18,860 nt of DNA from Candidatus Abyssobacteria bacterium SURF_5 (GTDB lineage: Bacteria > Abyssobacteria > SURF-5): positions 1-18,860 of the forward strand of contig QZKU01000141.1 of NCBI GenBank assembly GCA_003598085.1, read 5' to 3'. The notes beneath the pieces were generated by a model, which did not search any database, had not been told where the DNA came from, and saw only the letters and a program-made list of their open reading frames with translations. Shown here piece by piece: positions 1 to 10,200 of the stretch (position 1 is the first letter of the stretch; every line of letters starts with the position of its first letter). The position numbers were made by a program, and so were the translations under genes.

Positions 1-84
1 AGCATTTCCAAACGCGCCTTCGGATTCCATGACAACCGATATTTTACTCTTAAAGTCATACAGGCATTCTCAGGCAACAACTAA
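1..84 (+). CDS. 3' end of a probable ISL3-like transposase (partial)
   Basis: Frame 1 is open from the window edge to a TAA at 82-84 and encodes 27 residues, including KRAFGFHDNRYFTLK. A basic stretch, then an aromatic-Gly-Phe motif, then a YF-x-LK segment close to the stop resembles the C-terminus of ISL3-family transposases. Such transposases cut and paste their own element through a DDE nuclease domain, which lies outside this window. Only the tail is visible, so I cannot tell whether the gene is intact or an old remnant. The assignment rests on a short motif and could be wrong. Confidence 0.4.
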   Translation, partial: SISKRAFGFHDNRYFTLKVIQAFSGNN

Positions 85-101
85 ATCGGAGAAGAACCTC
101 A
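1..101 (+). mobile_element. Right end of an insertion sequence (partial)
   Basis: The putative transposase tail is followed within 20 bases by GGAGAAGAACC (about 90-100). This resembles the inner GGAAAAGAGCC-type end of ISL3-family terminal repeats. The opposite end is outside the window, so neither the terminal repeat nor a target duplication can be confirmed. From about 102 to 208 I see only AT-rich sequence with no gene and no clear terminator for the kinase gene that ends at 209. Confidence 0.3.
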
Positions 102-208
102 TTTTTTTTATCAAATAAGTTGGGTTTTCAATTGCCGGATGATTTCCTTTTTCGTTCAGACAGTGTGGTTGACGGATTTAGATGGGGATCAGATGAGGAG
201 GAACTTGA

Positions 209-3200
209 TTATGCCTGAGTGAAATCGAGGACATTTCTGACCTTGGAAAGGAGCTTGTTTACCTGGTATGGTTTCTGAATGAAGCCGAAGACGCCGCAGT
301 CGAGAATTTCCTTTGCCTTTCCATTTTGGCTATAGCCGGTCGAGAGGAGGGCCTTGATGCCCGGGTTGATCTCCTGCATTTTCAGGAAGGTTTCACGCCC
401 GCCCATTTTGGGCATAACCATATCGAGGATGACCAAAGCGATATCGGCGAAGCTTTCCCGATAAACCTCGATTGCTTCTTTCCCGTCTTCGGCGAGCAGG
501 ACCTTGTAGCCTTTGCCCTCGAGCGCATCTTTTGCGAGGGATCGGATAGCGGCCTCGTCATCAACGATGAGGATGATTTCGTTGCCTCCGCGCGGGAGAT
601 GGTCTTCACGAGGCTCTTTAGATTCGGCCTTGCCGACGGCGGGCAGAAAGACTTTAAATGTGGAGCCGGCGCCCGGCTCGCTGTAGACGCGGATGAATCC
701 GCCGTGGTTTTTGATGACGCCGTAGACCATGGCAAGGCCGAGGCCGGTCCCCTTCCCCTTCTCTTTCGTGGTAAAGAATGGCTCGAAGATTCTTTTCATG
801 GTTTCCCGGTCCATCCCGATGCCGGTATCGGTGACGGAAAGGGTGACGTAGTCGCCCTTTTTCGCGCCGAAATGCAGTCGGATATAATCTTCGGAGAGAT
901 CTGCGACTTCGGTTTCGATAACGAGTTTTCCGCCTCCGGGCATTGCATCGAGGGCATTGACGCACAGGTTCATGAGCACCTGCTGGATCTGTGCGGCATC
1001 GGCTTCGACGGTTGCGAGTTCATCGGCGAGATGGGTCTCGATTTCGATGGACTTATCGAACGTGCGGCCGATTATCTTCATGGTCTCGATGATGATATCG
1101 TTGAGGTTCACCGTTTTGGTATCGTACTTTCCGCCGCGCGCGAAGCCCAGCAATTGGGATGTCAGTTCGGCGGCTCGCATGGCGCTTCGTTCGATGGTGT
1201 CGACGTACCCATAGAGTTTGTCGTTGTGGTCGATCTTGGATTTGATAAAGGACGCATACCCGAGAATGCCTCCCAGGAGGTTGTTGAAATCGTGGGCGAT
1301 GCCGCCGGCAAGGGTGCCAATGCTTTCCATTTTTTGCGCCTGAAACAGCTGTTGCTCGAGCTGTTTTTTCTCGGTCACGTCGCGGATGATCCCGCGGTAG
1401 GCGATGATTTTCCCTTCGTCGTCGCGAACGGAGTTGGCCGTGATCAGGAGATTCAGCTGCCGGCCGTTTCGATCAGAGGTATTTACTTCGAAATCCTTGA
1501 CGAATCCCCGGTCGGTGAATGCTTTCTCCAATCTTCTGCGGTCCTCCTGTAAAGGGAAGAGGAAGGCAAAGATGTTCTGCTTCAGCAGTTCTTCTTTCGA
1601 AGAAGCCTTGAACAGGTGGATTCCGGCGGCATTGATATCGAGCAGTTCTCCATCCGGTGAAGCGATGCAAATGACGTCTTTGGATTCCTCAAAGAGGGTG
1701 CGGTATTTTTCTTCGGATTTTCGAAGTTGCTCCTCAGCCTCTTTCCGTTCGGTAATATCACGGGTGACGCCGCGGAACCCCGCGGGGCTGCCATTTTCGT
1801 CGCGAACGAGGGACACGCTGAACTCAACGGGGGTGAGGCTTCCTTTTTTGGTGACTACGTTGCAGACGAAGCATTTCTCGGCGTTTCCGCTCTTGAAGAC
1901 CCTGTTGAAAGCGCGGAACATGATGTCTGCGTCTTCTTCATTAACGTAACGGCGGTAATTCATTCCGCGGAGTTCGTCTGCCGGATAGCCGAGGTATTCG
2001 CGGATGGTCTCGTTAAAGAACAGCAGGTTGCCGGAAAGATCGGTTTCATAGAATCCGAGATCGAAAAGCTCAAGGAGCGTGCGATATTTTTCCTCAGATG
2101 CGCGATATTTCTCTTCTGACTTGCGCAGTTGCTCTTCTGCCTGCCTTCGTTCGGTGATGTCGCGCGTGACACCGCGAAAGCCGATCGGTTGTCCGTGTAC
2201 GTCGCGCACGAGCGAGACGCTGAATTCGATCGGTTTCACGCTGCCGTGCTTGGTGATGACGTTGCAGGCGAAGCCTTTATCGGCCGTTCCGGTCTTAAAG
2301 ACTTTGTTAAAGGAGTTGAAAATGATGCGAGCATCCGCGTTGTTTACGTATTGCCGATAATTCATTCCGAGGAGTTCGTCATGGGGATATCCGAGCACCT
2401 TTTGAACGGATTCGTTGAAGAACAGGAGGTTTCCCTCGAGGTCAGTCTCGTAGAATCCGATTTCGATCGAGTCGAGAAGGGTCCGATATTTTTCCTCCGA
2501 CTGCCGCAGCAGGTCATCCGCCCGTTTCCGCTCGGTGACATCGCGTGCGATGCCGAGGACCATGGGCTGATTATCGATGCGGACCGGGAAGATGCGCACC
2601 TCGACGGCGACCTCGCTTCCGTCTTTCCTTATCAAGATCAGATCATCAAGGCTCGCTTTGCCACGGGTGTTTTCTCTCATGATCGCGGCCGCGTTTTCCA
2701 GTTGGTCCGCGCGAATCAAGTTCAACTCGAGAAAACTCTTGCCGACCAATTCCTCGCGGGCGTAGCCGATGAGTTCCTCGGCTGCCTTGTTCCCGTCGAC
2801 GAAATTGCCATTGACGTCATTCAAATAATAGGCGTCCGGCGCGTACTCAAAGAGAATCTTCAGGCGCTCGCCCGAGCTTCGCAGCTCCTCCTCGGCCCGT
2901 TTGAGCTCGGTGATGTCGACCAGGTCCGCCAGGATGGCGGGACGTCCCTCATGTTCCACCACGGTGCCGAACGCCTGCATCCAGACGACGCGCCCGTCCC
3001 TGGTGATGGTGCGGTAGCTGCTATATGGACTCACATTCTGCCCGTTCAGGCGCTGCTGCGTGACGGACCGCACAAAATCGCGGTCCTCGGGGTATACGAG
3101 ATCGAGAAACGACATCTCGATCAGTTCTTCGAGGGAGTATCCGGCAAGCTCGATGAGGCGTCTATTCGCGAACTTGAATTTGCCGTCTTGAATCAGGCAG

Positions 3201-4417
3201 ATGCAGGTCAACGAGCTGTCCACCAGAGTCCGGTACCGAACTTCCGACTCGCGCAGCGCCTCTTCGGCCCGCTTGCGCTCGGTTACGTCGCGAAGAACGC
3301 CGATGAATGTTTCCGGATTCCCCTCGCTGTCGTACGTGGTCGCGCCGTTGACCTCCACATGGACATAAGAGCCGTTCGCTTGCTTCAAGCGCAGCGGGAA
3401 GTTGGGCGTTCTCTTCTTTTCAAGGGCGAACTCGCGCAGGCGCTCGAATACCTTTGCATGATCATCCGGATGCACCAGGTCCATAAACGACAGCTTGTTC
3501 AATATCTCGTTCGGCTTGTCGTATCCCAGCACTTTGGAGGCGTAGGCGTTGGCGCTGGAGATCAGACCGGTCTTCATATCAATCGTGCAGATGATATCCG
3601 TGGCTTCTTCCACCAGCATCCGGTACCGTTCCTTCGACTCGCGTAGCGCCTTTTCGATTCGTCCCCTCTCGGAGATTTCCGCGCGCAACTGCTCGTTGGT
3701 AAGGGTGAGGGATTGGGTTCTCTCACCCACGGTCTTTTCGAGACCGGATGTATACTGTTGCAGCGTCTCCCGTATCCTCAGCGCTTCTTCATGGGCTTTC
3801 TGAAGCTCACGATTCTTGCGAAGGGTTATCCTGGAAACCTCTTTGGCTCCAACGAAAGCGATCAGGAAAATCATATTGTCTATGAACAGCCGCTTGTAGA
3901 AGAACGCCGGATCCTGGAAATCCCGATGGGTAAAAACATACAGATTCAGCTCCGGGATTTTTCCGTGGTATTCTCCAAGCAGCAGAACCGAGTAGAACAC
4001 GGAGCTGAGCACCGTTACAAACAGCCCGAGCCTGTGACCGGAGAAAATGATGTGCGGGATGATTATCAACGCATAGAGCCACGCGAAATTGGTTTCGACC
4101 GCGCCCAGATACCGCACGGACGCGGTCACCAGCAGGACATCGATGGCGGCGGTAATGGGAATCCTGTATCGACTGCCGGGTCTCAGGGCGATCCATATTC
4201 CATTCAGTCCTATTGCGGTCAAGGCGGCAACCAACACAATGATGAGGGACGGCAGAGAAGCAGTTGGAGCCGTAAACGAGAACAGGAAAGCGAGAAAGAG
4301 AGTGAGGAGCATTCTGGCTTTGAGCCCTTTTAGACGCAAGGGGTCGTTTTGCTCCATTCTTTGGAGAAAGTTTGTCACTTTTGTTGATGTCATCCTTTGA
4401 GAAAACGCGTTTTGCAT
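209..4417 (-). CDS. Membrane-bound hybrid sensor histidine kinase with six PAS domains and a receiver domain
   Basis: This 1402-residue protein senses a signal, autophosphorylates on His and passes the phosphate to its own Asp. Residues 35-192 hold about six hydrophobic segments; 193-260 look coiled-coil. Six PAS domains follow at about 263-383, 393-507, 516-632, 642-757, 775-892 and 902-1018, each ending in an RDVTERK-like linker. The HisKA box AHDFNN puts the phospho-His at H1042. The ATPase domain has N1154, DTGIGM at 1197-1202, FEPFFTTK and GTGLGLAM at 1223-1230. The C-terminal receiver has D1286/D1287, phospho-acceptor D1332 and K1382. PAS4 and PAS5 are near-duplicates. None shows a flavin-type Cys motif, so the ligand is unknown. 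No response regulator lies next to it, so output probably goes through a distant phosphotransfer protein or regulator. The start is uncertain: no clear ribosome site precedes M1, and M9 or M21 are alternatives. Confidence 0.93.
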   Translation of the reverse strand: MQNAFSQRMTSTKVTNFLQRMEQNDPLRLKGLKARMLLTLFLAFLFSFTAPTASLPSLIIVLVAALTAIGLNGIWIALRPGSRYRIPITAAIDVLLVTASVRYLGAVETNFAWLYALIIIPHIIFSGHRLGLFVTVLSSVFYSVLLLGEYHGKIPELNLYVFTHRDFQDPAFFYKRLFIDNMIFLIAFVGAKEVSRITLRKNRELQKAHEEALRIRETLQQYTSGLEKTVGERTQSLTLTNEQLRAEISERGRIEKALRESKERYRMLVEEATDIICTIDMKTGLISSANAYASKVLGYDKPNEILNKLSFMDLVHPDDHAKVFERLREFALEKKRTPNFPLRLKQANGSYVHVEVNGATTYDSEGNPETFIGVLRDVTERKRAEEALRESEVRYRTLVDSSLTCICLIQDGKFKFANRRLIELAGYSLEELIEMSFLDLVYPEDRDFVRSVTQQRLNGQNVSPYSSYRTITRDGRVVWMQAFGTVVEHEGRPAILADLVDITELKRAEEELRSSGERLKILFEYAPDAYYLNDVNGNFVDGNKAAEELIGYAREELVGKSFLELNLIRADQLENAAAIMRENTRGKASLDDLILIRKDGSEVAVEVRIFPVRIDNQPMVLGIARDVTERKRADDLLRQSEEKYRTLLDSIEIGFYETDLEGNLLFFNESVQKVLGYPHDELLGMNYRQYVNNADARIIFNSFNKVFKTGTADKGFACNVITKHGSVKPIEFSVSLVRDVHGQPIGFRGVTRDITERRQAEEQLRKSEEKYRASEEKYRTLLELFDLGFYETDLSGNLLFFNETIREYLGYPADELRGMNYRRYVNEEDADIMFRAFNRVFKSGNAEKCFVCNVVTKKGSLTPVEFSVSLVRDENGSPAGFRGVTRDITERKEAEEQLRKSEEKYRTLFEESKDVICIASPDGELLDINAAGIHLFKASSKEELLKQNIFAFLFPLQEDRRRLEKAFTDRGFVKDFEVNTSDRNGRQLNLLITANSVRDDEGKIIAYRGIIRDVTEKKQLEQQLFQAQKMESIGTLAGGIAHDFNNLLGGILGYASFIKSKIDHNDKLYGYVDTIERSAMRAAELTSQLLGFARGGKYDTKTVNLNDIIIETMKIIGRTFDKSIEIETHLADELATVEADAAQIQQVLMNLCVNALDAMPGGGKLVIETEVADLSEDYIRLHFGAKKGDYVTLSVTDTGIGMDRETMKRIFEPFFTTKEKGKGTGLGLAMVYGVIKNHGGFIRVYSEPGAGSTFKVFLPAVGKAESKEPREDHLPRGGNEIILIVDDEAAIRSLAKDALEGKGYKVLLAEDGKEAIEVYRESFADIALVILDMVMPKMGGRETFLKMQEINPGIKALLSTGYSQNGKAKEILDCGVFGFIQKPYQVNKLLSKVRNVLDFTQA

Positions 4418-4757
4418 AGAAAATCAAACCCCATGCAGGCATTTTTTATGCCGTATGTTTAACTCTCGCAAGGAAAAAGTGTAAGTGGTTATAAAAACAT
4501 CGGTTCAATGGCATCCGGCGGATGATCAATTTTTTCTGCCGGCCTGGTTTTGCACATTTTTGAACGGCGCTACAGGCGAACAGATGATGGGGATGCAAGG
4601 GGAATGGCAATTATCTTCCGACGCAAGTGATGTTCTGTTGAGAACAAAACAGCGAGCTTGTGAGAGGTGTGGGTGTACGAATGATATTGACTGGGGGAAT
4701 GGAGCGGTCTATCATTATCCTAACTCTCGCCGAATCGCCGCCGGTGCTAAGGAAAAC
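4418..4757. other. Divergent intergenic region between kinase and exporter genes
   Basis: These 340 bases hold no convincing gene. An open frame from 4485 runs into the exporter but its first 91 codons look non-coding. Visible signals are a GGCAT/ATGCC hairpin at 4438-4452 in the kinase leader, a dyad TGTTCT-GTTG-AGAACA at 4631-4646, and the exporter promoter at 4687-4715. A minus-strand kinase promoter is not clear; the best -35/-10 pair is poor. Confidence 0.6.
4687..4715 (+). promoter_or_regulatory. Sigma70-like promoter of the EamA exporter gene
   Basis: TTGACT (4687-4692) and TATCAT (4710-4715) are separated by exactly 17 bases, each matching the consensus at five of six positions. Transcription would begin near 4722, leaving a leader of about 35 bases before the ATG at 4758. 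Confidence 0.65.
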
Positions 4758-5657
4758 ATGGGAAAAAGAGATTTGACGGGATATTATTATGCGATTGCGG
4801 CCGCAACGCTGTGGGGCTTGGCCGGTCCGGTCGCGAAGCATCTTTTCAATAACGGTGTTTCCGCGCTTGCGCTGACCCAGGTGCGGCAGACGGCGTCATT
4901 TTTTTTGCTGGTGGGCCTGTTCCTCATATGGCGAAGAAGATTTCTGCATGTTCGGCTGAAGGATTTGCCTTTCTTTGCGGTCCTCGGGATAGCCGGTCTT
5001 GCGATGGTGCAGATATCTTATTACTCCGCCATTAGCAAGATACAGGTTGCCCCCGCGATTTTGTTGCAGTACATGGCGCCGGTGTTCATTTTGTTGTATG
5101 CGGCCATCTTCATGAAGGAAAGGGTGACGTCGGCAAAGGCGGGCTCGCTGCTGCTGGCAGTAGCGGGATGCGCATTAACGGTCGGAATCTATGAAACGGA
5201 TTTTTTCAAGTTGAATCTGGCGGGTGTCGCGTGGGGGCTGGCATCGGCGCTTTTTTTCAGCTTCTATACGCTTTACGGGCAAAGCGGGCTGAAGAAATAC
5301 AGCGCCATGACTCTGTTTTGTTATGCTTCGGGCTTCGGCGCGATTTTGTGGTGGGTTATCAATCCGCCGAACGTGTTCTTCGCCATTAAGTATTCTCCCC
5401 TTATCTGGCTCGGATTTGCGTACATCGCGGTCTTTGGGACAACGGTTCCCTTTGTTCTGTATTTCGAGGGGCTCAACCGTATGGAAGCGTCGCGGGTGAG
5501 CATCACGAGCACGCTTGAGCCTGTTGTTGCGGGCGTGGCGGCATTCTTCTTTGTTGGTGAAAAGATGTCGATTCTACAGGTGCTTGGCGGCATCCTGGTT
5601 CTGATCGGGATCATACTGCTTCAGCGGAACCCCTCGCCTGCCGACCCAATGGAATAG
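4758..5657 (+). CDS. EamA/DMT-family membrane transporter
   Basis: This 299-residue protein belongs by pattern to the drug/metabolite transporter superfamily, whose members export amino acids, purines or other metabolites across the inner membrane. It is almost wholly hydrophobic, with about ten transmembrane segments in two EamA repeats (about 8-140 and 150-288). The first starts with ATLWGLAGPVAK, and each repeat ends with a conserved acidic/lysine turn: KERVTSAK near 120 and GEKMSILQ near 265. The start at 4758 gives the usual family length of about 300. It has AAGGA at 4749-4753 and sits just after a good promoter. The longer frame from 4485 would add 91 polar, cysteine-containing residues that do not resemble the family and lies upstream of the promoter. 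It converges with the aminotransferase gene across only 13 bases. The substrate cannot be read from the sequence. Confidence 0.9.
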   Translation: MGKRDLTGYYYAIAAATLWGLAGPVAKHLFNNGVSALALTQVRQTASFFLLVGLFLIWRRRFLHVRLKDLPFFAVLGIAGLAMVQISYYSAISKIQVAPAILLQYMAPVFILLYAAIFMKERVTSAKAGSLLLAVAGCALTVGIYETDFFKLNLAGVAWGLASALFFSFYTLYGQSGLKKYSAMTLFCYASGFGAILWWVINPPNVFFAIKYSPLIWLGFAYIAVFGTTVPFVLYFEGLNRMEASRVSITSTLEPVVAGVAAFFFVGEKMSILQVLGGILVLIGIILLQRNPSPADPME

Positions 5658-5670
5658 GTAGCAAAGCCGA

Positions 5671-7041
5671 TTATTTTTCGGCGGATGCGTCCGCGACCTC
5701 GAGCGCCTTATCCATGATGGCGATGCCCTCGTCGATTTCGTCCTTCTTAACGATGAGGGGCGGCGCCATAGCGACGATGTTTGACGGGTTGGCCGCCATG
5801 GCGATCATACCCAACTCGACAAGGCGTTTCCCGACTTCGACTTTTGGGTTCGAGCCCGGGCGGATTTTTGCGGCCACCGGGATCAGCGGCTCGCGTGTCT
5901 TCTTATTTTTCACCAGTTCGAGTCCGACAAAAAGCCCCAGCCCGCGCACATCACCCACCGATGGGTGCTTTTCCTTGAGTTCATTGGCTTTGCTGAGAAG
6001 GTATTCGCCCATTTTGGCCGCGTTCTCGATGAGGCCGTCTTCCTGATAAATCTGGATGACGCGTATCGCCGTCGCGCAGGCGAGCGCGTGTCCGGCATAG
6101 GTCGCGCCGTGACTGAAAAACTGCTCCTTGAAGCGGTCGCCTATGTGCTTTCGTGCGACGGCTGCGCCGAGCGGCATATAGGCGGCCGTGATTCCTTTGG
6201 CCATGGTCATGATGTCGGGCACAACGTTCCAGTGGTCCATTGCGAACCATTTCCCTGTGCGGCCGAAGCCGGTCATGACCTCGTCGGCAATCATGAGGAC
6301 GCCCCACCTATCGCATATCTGCCGGAGCATCGGGAAGTATTCAGCGGGCGGAACGATGATGCCGTTGGCGCCCGTTACGGGTTCAAAGAGGATGCCGGCC
6401 ACCTTCTCGCCTCCGCCTTCGAATTCGATCACGCGGTCGACATACTTCACGCACTGCAGATCGCAGGCGGGATATTTTTGGCCGAACATGCACCGATAAC
6501 AATAAGGCAAGGGAACCGACACGCGCTCGGCGCCGCCGGGAACCTGCTGCCAGCTTCGCGGGTCACCGGCCGAAAGCGTCATGGAGGTGCCGGTCCCGCC
6601 GTGATATGAGCCGTAGCGGGCTACGATCTTCCGGCGACCGGTGTACTGATGGCAAATCTTTATGGCGGCTTCGTTTGCCTCGGTGCCGCTCAGGCAAAAG
6701 AAGGTGCGCGAGAGGTCGCCCGGAGTTATCTCCGCCACCATTTTCGCCAGTTGCGCTCTGGGTTTGGTTGAGAAATTTGGCGCGAACGAGCAGAGGGTTT
6801 TTGCTTGTTCCGTCAGCGCATCCACCACCCGCGGGTCCTGATGCCCGATGTTATGGCTCACAAAGCAGGAGCTGAAGTCAAGAAACTGTCGCCCGGCATC
6901 ATCGGTAAAACGTACCCCCTTCGAGGAAACGATTCGTTTCGGAGATACGGCCGGCTGATACGACCAGGAATGGAAAACGTGCTCGACCTCATACCGATCG
7001 AGGTCGGTCTTTGTCATGGGGATCGATTTCAGATCTATCAT
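5671..7041 (-). CDS. Class III PLP-dependent aminotransferase
   Basis: This 456-residue protein moves an amino group between an amino donor, often an omega-amino acid or amine, and a keto acid such as pyruvate, in the cytoplasm. The fold-type I motifs are all present: SGTEA at 118-122 (PLP phosphate), YHGG at 146-149, E220, the DEVMTGFGRTG stretch with D253, and the Schiff-base lysine K282 in MAKGI. T314 follows in HGATYAGH. Residues 180-197 carry four cysteines (C181, C184, C193, C197), an insert typical of one branch that includes taurine:pyruvate-like aminotransferases. The start is well supported by AAGGAG six bases before the ATG. A promoter and a palindromic leader lie upstream. It is divergent from the acyl-CoA carboxylase, suggesting a shared regulator. 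The exact substrate is unresolved; taurine, beta-alanine, 4-aminobutyrate or another amine are all possible. Confidence 0.92.
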   Translation of the reverse strand: MIDLKSIPMTKTDLDRYEVEHVFHSWSYQPAVSPKRIVSSKGVRFTDDAGRQFLDFSSCFVSHNIGHQDPRVVDALTEQAKTLCSFAPNFSTKPRAQLAKMVAEITPGDLSRTFFCLSGTEANEAAIKICHQYTGRRKIVARYGSYHGGTGTSMTLSAGDPRSWQQVPGGAERVSVPLPYCYRCMFGQKYPACDLQCVKYVDRVIEFEGGGEKVAGILFEPVTGANGIIVPPAEYFPMLRQICDRWGVLMIADEVMTGFGRTGKWFAMDHWNVVPDIMTMAKGITAAYMPLGAAVARKHIGDRFKEQFFSHGATYAGHALACATAIRVIQIYQEDGLIENAAKMGEYLLSKANELKEKHPSVGDVRGLGLFVGLELVKNKKTREPLIPVAAKIRPGSNPKVEVGKRLVELGMIAMAANPSNIVAMAPPLIVKKDEIDEGIAIMDKALEVADASAEK

Positions 7042-7055
7042 TTCGTTCTCCTTGC

Positions 7056-7071
7056 TGCGAACAAATTCGCA
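7056..7071. repeat. Palindrome in the aminotransferase leader, related to the 16.1 kb repeat family
   Basis: TGCGAA-CAAA-TTCGCA has perfect 6-bp arms around a four-base centre. It differs from the core of the repeats at 16101-16263 (TGCGAA-TAAA-TTCGCA) only in the centre. In the aminotransferase mRNA this hairpin would end two bases before the AAGGAG ribosome site at 7048-7053, so it could affect translation. Confidence 0.6.
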
Positions 7072-7122
7072 CAGACATTTTTTTCAGGGTTGGGAGCGGA
7101 AAGTGGAAGGATTGAACTTTCG

Positions 7123-7174
7123 TGCTCGTTGCAGAGAATTATAGTCGAACGTTTATCTTTTTGCAAAACGAGCA
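7123..7174. promoter_or_regulatory. Candidate operator pair flanking the aminotransferase promoter
   Basis: TGCTCGTT at 7123-7130 is the exact reverse complement of AACGAGCA at 7167-7174. The first covers the predicted +1 region and the second abuts the -35. Both are followed inward by a TGCA-like extension. A regulator binding both sites would block or loop the promoter. No obvious regulator gene for it lies in the window. Confidence 0.45.
7138..7166 (-). promoter_or_regulatory. Sigma70-like promoter of the aminotransferase gene
   Basis: Read on the minus strand, TTGCAA (7166-7161) and a perfect TATAAT (7143-7138) are separated by 17 bases. Predicted transcription begins near 7131, giving a leader of about 90 bases. 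Confidence 0.65.
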
Positions 7175-7212
7175 GGGGCGGCTTGATGCGAGGGCGTCGT
7201 CGAAAATTTCGG

Positions 7213-7240
7213 TTCGGAAAGACAACAAATCCGGTATAAT
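7213..7240 (+). promoter_or_regulatory. Promoter of the acyl-CoA carboxylase gene
   Basis: A perfect TATAAT at 7235-7240 lies 55 bases before the ATG. The best -35, TTCGGA at 7213-7218 with a 16-base spacer, is weak, so an activator may be needed. The leader would run from about 7247 to the AAGGA at 7281-7285. Confidence 0.5.
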
Positions 7241-7294
7241 AGGGAAAATCATTTGAAGGCATTATTAAGTGATATCAGATAAGGATAGTCGAAG

Positions 7295-10200
7295 ATGAAA
7301 CTACTGGTGGCAAACAGGGGCGAGGTCGCGGTGCGGATATTGCGAGCCGCCGCTGAACTGAATCTTCAGGCTGTCGCCGTCTTTTCCGAAGATGACGCCC
7401 TTTCGATTCACGCGCGCAGAGCGGATGAAAGCAGTCCGTTGCGTGGAAAAGGAGCCGAAGCATACCTGGACATCGAGCAGATGGTATCGCTTGCGAAAGA
7501 ATGCGACTGCACGGCGATACATCCCGGCTATGGTTTTCTGAGTGAGAACGCAATATTCGCGCGCCGCTGCGCGGAAGAGCGGATTGTTTTTGTGGGGCCC
7601 GCCGCCGCAACACTCGAGCTTTTGGGCGACAAGGCAAGGGCGCGCGAGCGTGCGCAGCGCTGCGGCATTCCCACTGTGCCGGGCACACTGGAGCCCACGG
7701 GCCTCAAGCAAGCCCGCGAATTTCTGACTTTGCTGGGTGCAGGAGGCGCGGTAGTGATCAAGGCGGCCTTCGGCGGCGGCGGGCGCGGCATGCGGGTGGT
7801 GCATGATCTTTCCGAGCTCGAGCAGGCGTTCAGTATCTGCCAGTCCGAGGCGCGCGCCGCCTTCGGGAACGGAGGCGTATATGTTGAGCGTTTTATCCCG
7901 CGCGCCCGCCATATCGAGGTGCAGGTGATCGGCGACGGCACGGGTGAAGTATGCCACCTGTGGGAGCGCGAATGCAGTCTGCAGAGGCGCAACCAGAAGG
8001 TCGTGGAGATCGCGCCGAGCCCGACTCTGTCGGAGAGCCTGCGCAAGCGGTTGTGCAGCGCCGCGGTACGAATGGCCCGCGAGATCGGCTACAACAGTCT
8101 CGGCACATTCGAATTTCTCGTGGATACCGAGGCCGAAACGGACACTTTTTACTTCATGGAGGCCAACCCGCGCCTGCAAGTTGAGCATACGGTGACCGAA
8201 GAAGTGACCGGCGTTGATCTTGTCAAGGCGCAACTCGAGTTGGCGCGCGGCCGCACGCTGGCGGACCTCGGCCTGCGCCAGGCGGATATCGCGCCGCCGC
8301 GCGGGTACGCCGTTCAGCTTCGCATAAACATGGAAGACGTGGGCGTGGATGGCGAGATAAGGCCGTCCAACGGAATGCTTACCGCATTCGACGCGCCGTC
8401 GGGGCACGGTGTCCGCGTGGATACATTTGCGTATCCGGGCTATGTCACCAACCCGAATTTCGACTCGCTTCTGGCGAAGGTTATCTGCCGTTCGCGCTCA
8501 TCGTATGCGGATGCTCTCGCAAAAGCCTATCGAGCCTTATGCGAATTCCGCATCAGCGGAGTGAAAACAAATGTTCCTTTGTTGCAGAACCTGCTCAAGC
8601 ATCCGGACGTGGCGGCCAGTCGGGTGACCACTCGTTTTATTGAGGAAAACATCAAGCAACTGGCCGCCCCGAACAGCAGCCACAATCGCCTGTATTTCGC
8701 CGATACCGAAACCCGCGGATCAGACAAAATAGGGCTGGCTGACGCCGGAAGCTCTTTGATGCTCGGGCCGGAGAACACAACCGCCGTGACAGCGGTGATG
8801 CGCGGAACGGTCATAAGTATTGACGTTGCCGAGGGCGCAGCCGTGCATGAGGGACAGTCGCTCACCGTTGTTGAGGCGATGAAAATGCAGCATATGGTGA
8901 AAGCGCCGTGCACCGGAGTCGTGCGCCTCATTGCCGTCGCGGAGGGCGAAACTGTCTCCGAGGGACAGCCGCTGTTGTTCATCGAGCCGATGGATATCAA
9001 TGCGCCCAAGACGGAACTCGAGAAGGAGGTCGATCTGGACGAGATCCGGCCCGACCTGGCCGAGACGCTCGCGCGACACCGGAGCGGCCTTGACGAACAG
9101 CGGCCGGAGGCGGTCGCGCGCCGCCGCAAGATCGGGATGCGCACGGCGAGGGAGAACGTCGCCGATCTGGTCGATGCCGGCAGTTTCATCGAGTACGGCC
9201 CGGTTTCGGTCGCCGCGCAGAGACGCCGCCGCGAGATGGAGGACCTGATCAAGAACACTCCCGCCGACGGCCTTATCGCGGGCATCGGCTCGATCAATGG
9301 AAACCTGTTCGATGACACTCGCGCGCGATGCATGGTGCTCGCATACGACTACACGGTGCTCGCCGGCACGCAAGGGATGATGAATCACAAGAAGAAGGAC
9401 CGCATGCTCCAGATCGCCGAGCAGTGGCGGCTGCCGGTGGTGATTTTCGCCGAGGGCGGCGGCGGTCGTCCGGGCGACGTGGACGTGGTGGATGTTTCGG
9501 TCGCCGGGCTGGACATCACTACGTTCAAGGAGTTCGCGAAGCTGAGCGGACTCGTTCCGCTCGTCGGCATTGTCGCCGGCCGCTGTTTCGCCGGCAATGC
9601 CGCATTGCTTGGGTGCTGCGATGTAATCATCGCGACGGAGAATTCCAACATCGGAATGGGCGGGCCCGCCATGATTGAAGGCGGCGGACTCGGCACGTGC
9701 AAGCCGGAGGAAATCGGCCCGATCGGCGTCCAGACGCGCAGCGGGGTGGTTGATATTGCCGTTAAAGACGAGGCCGAGGCTGTTCGCGTCGCGAAAAAAT
9801 ACCTGTCTTATTTTCAGGGGCCGATCGAGAAATGGGAATGCGCCGATCAGCGGCTCTTGCGGAGATGCGTCCCCGAGAACCGGCTGCGCGTATACAATGT
9901 GCGCGCGGTCATCGAGACGCTGGCCGACAAGGATTCGGTGCTCGAACTGCGGCCGACGTTCGGGGTCGGCATCATTACCGCTCTTATCAGGATCGAGGGG
10001 CGTCCGTTCGGATTGATCGCGAACAATCCGATGCATCTTGGAGGGGCAGTCGATGCGCCGGGCGCGGATAAGGCGGCGCGTTTCATGCAGCTTTGCGATG
10101 CGTTTGACATCCCGCTGGTGACTTTGTGCGACACGCCCGGCTTCATGGTCGGCCCGGACGCCGAGATATCAGGGCAGGTGCGACACTTCTGCCGCATGTT

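Noticed and set aside
326-1552. 408-codon plus-strand frame opposite the kinase catalytic and receiver domains
   Set aside because: The minus strand carries intact HisKA, HATPase and receiver motifs; the plus reading has acidic low-information sequence and no ribosome site.
2129-3646. Long plus-strand frame (505 codons) opposite the sensor kinase
   Set aside because: It is antisense to clear PAS domains, has no recognisable motif and arises from codon bias of the kinase gene.
7301-8407. 368-codon minus-strand frame opposite the biotin carboxylase domain
   Set aside because: It is a shadow of a well-supported gene and also runs into the divergent promoter side without a start signal.
8720-10036. 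438-codon minus-strand frame inside the carboxylase gene
   Set aside because: It is antisense to the biotin carrier and carboxyltransferase domains, with no start signal or motif.
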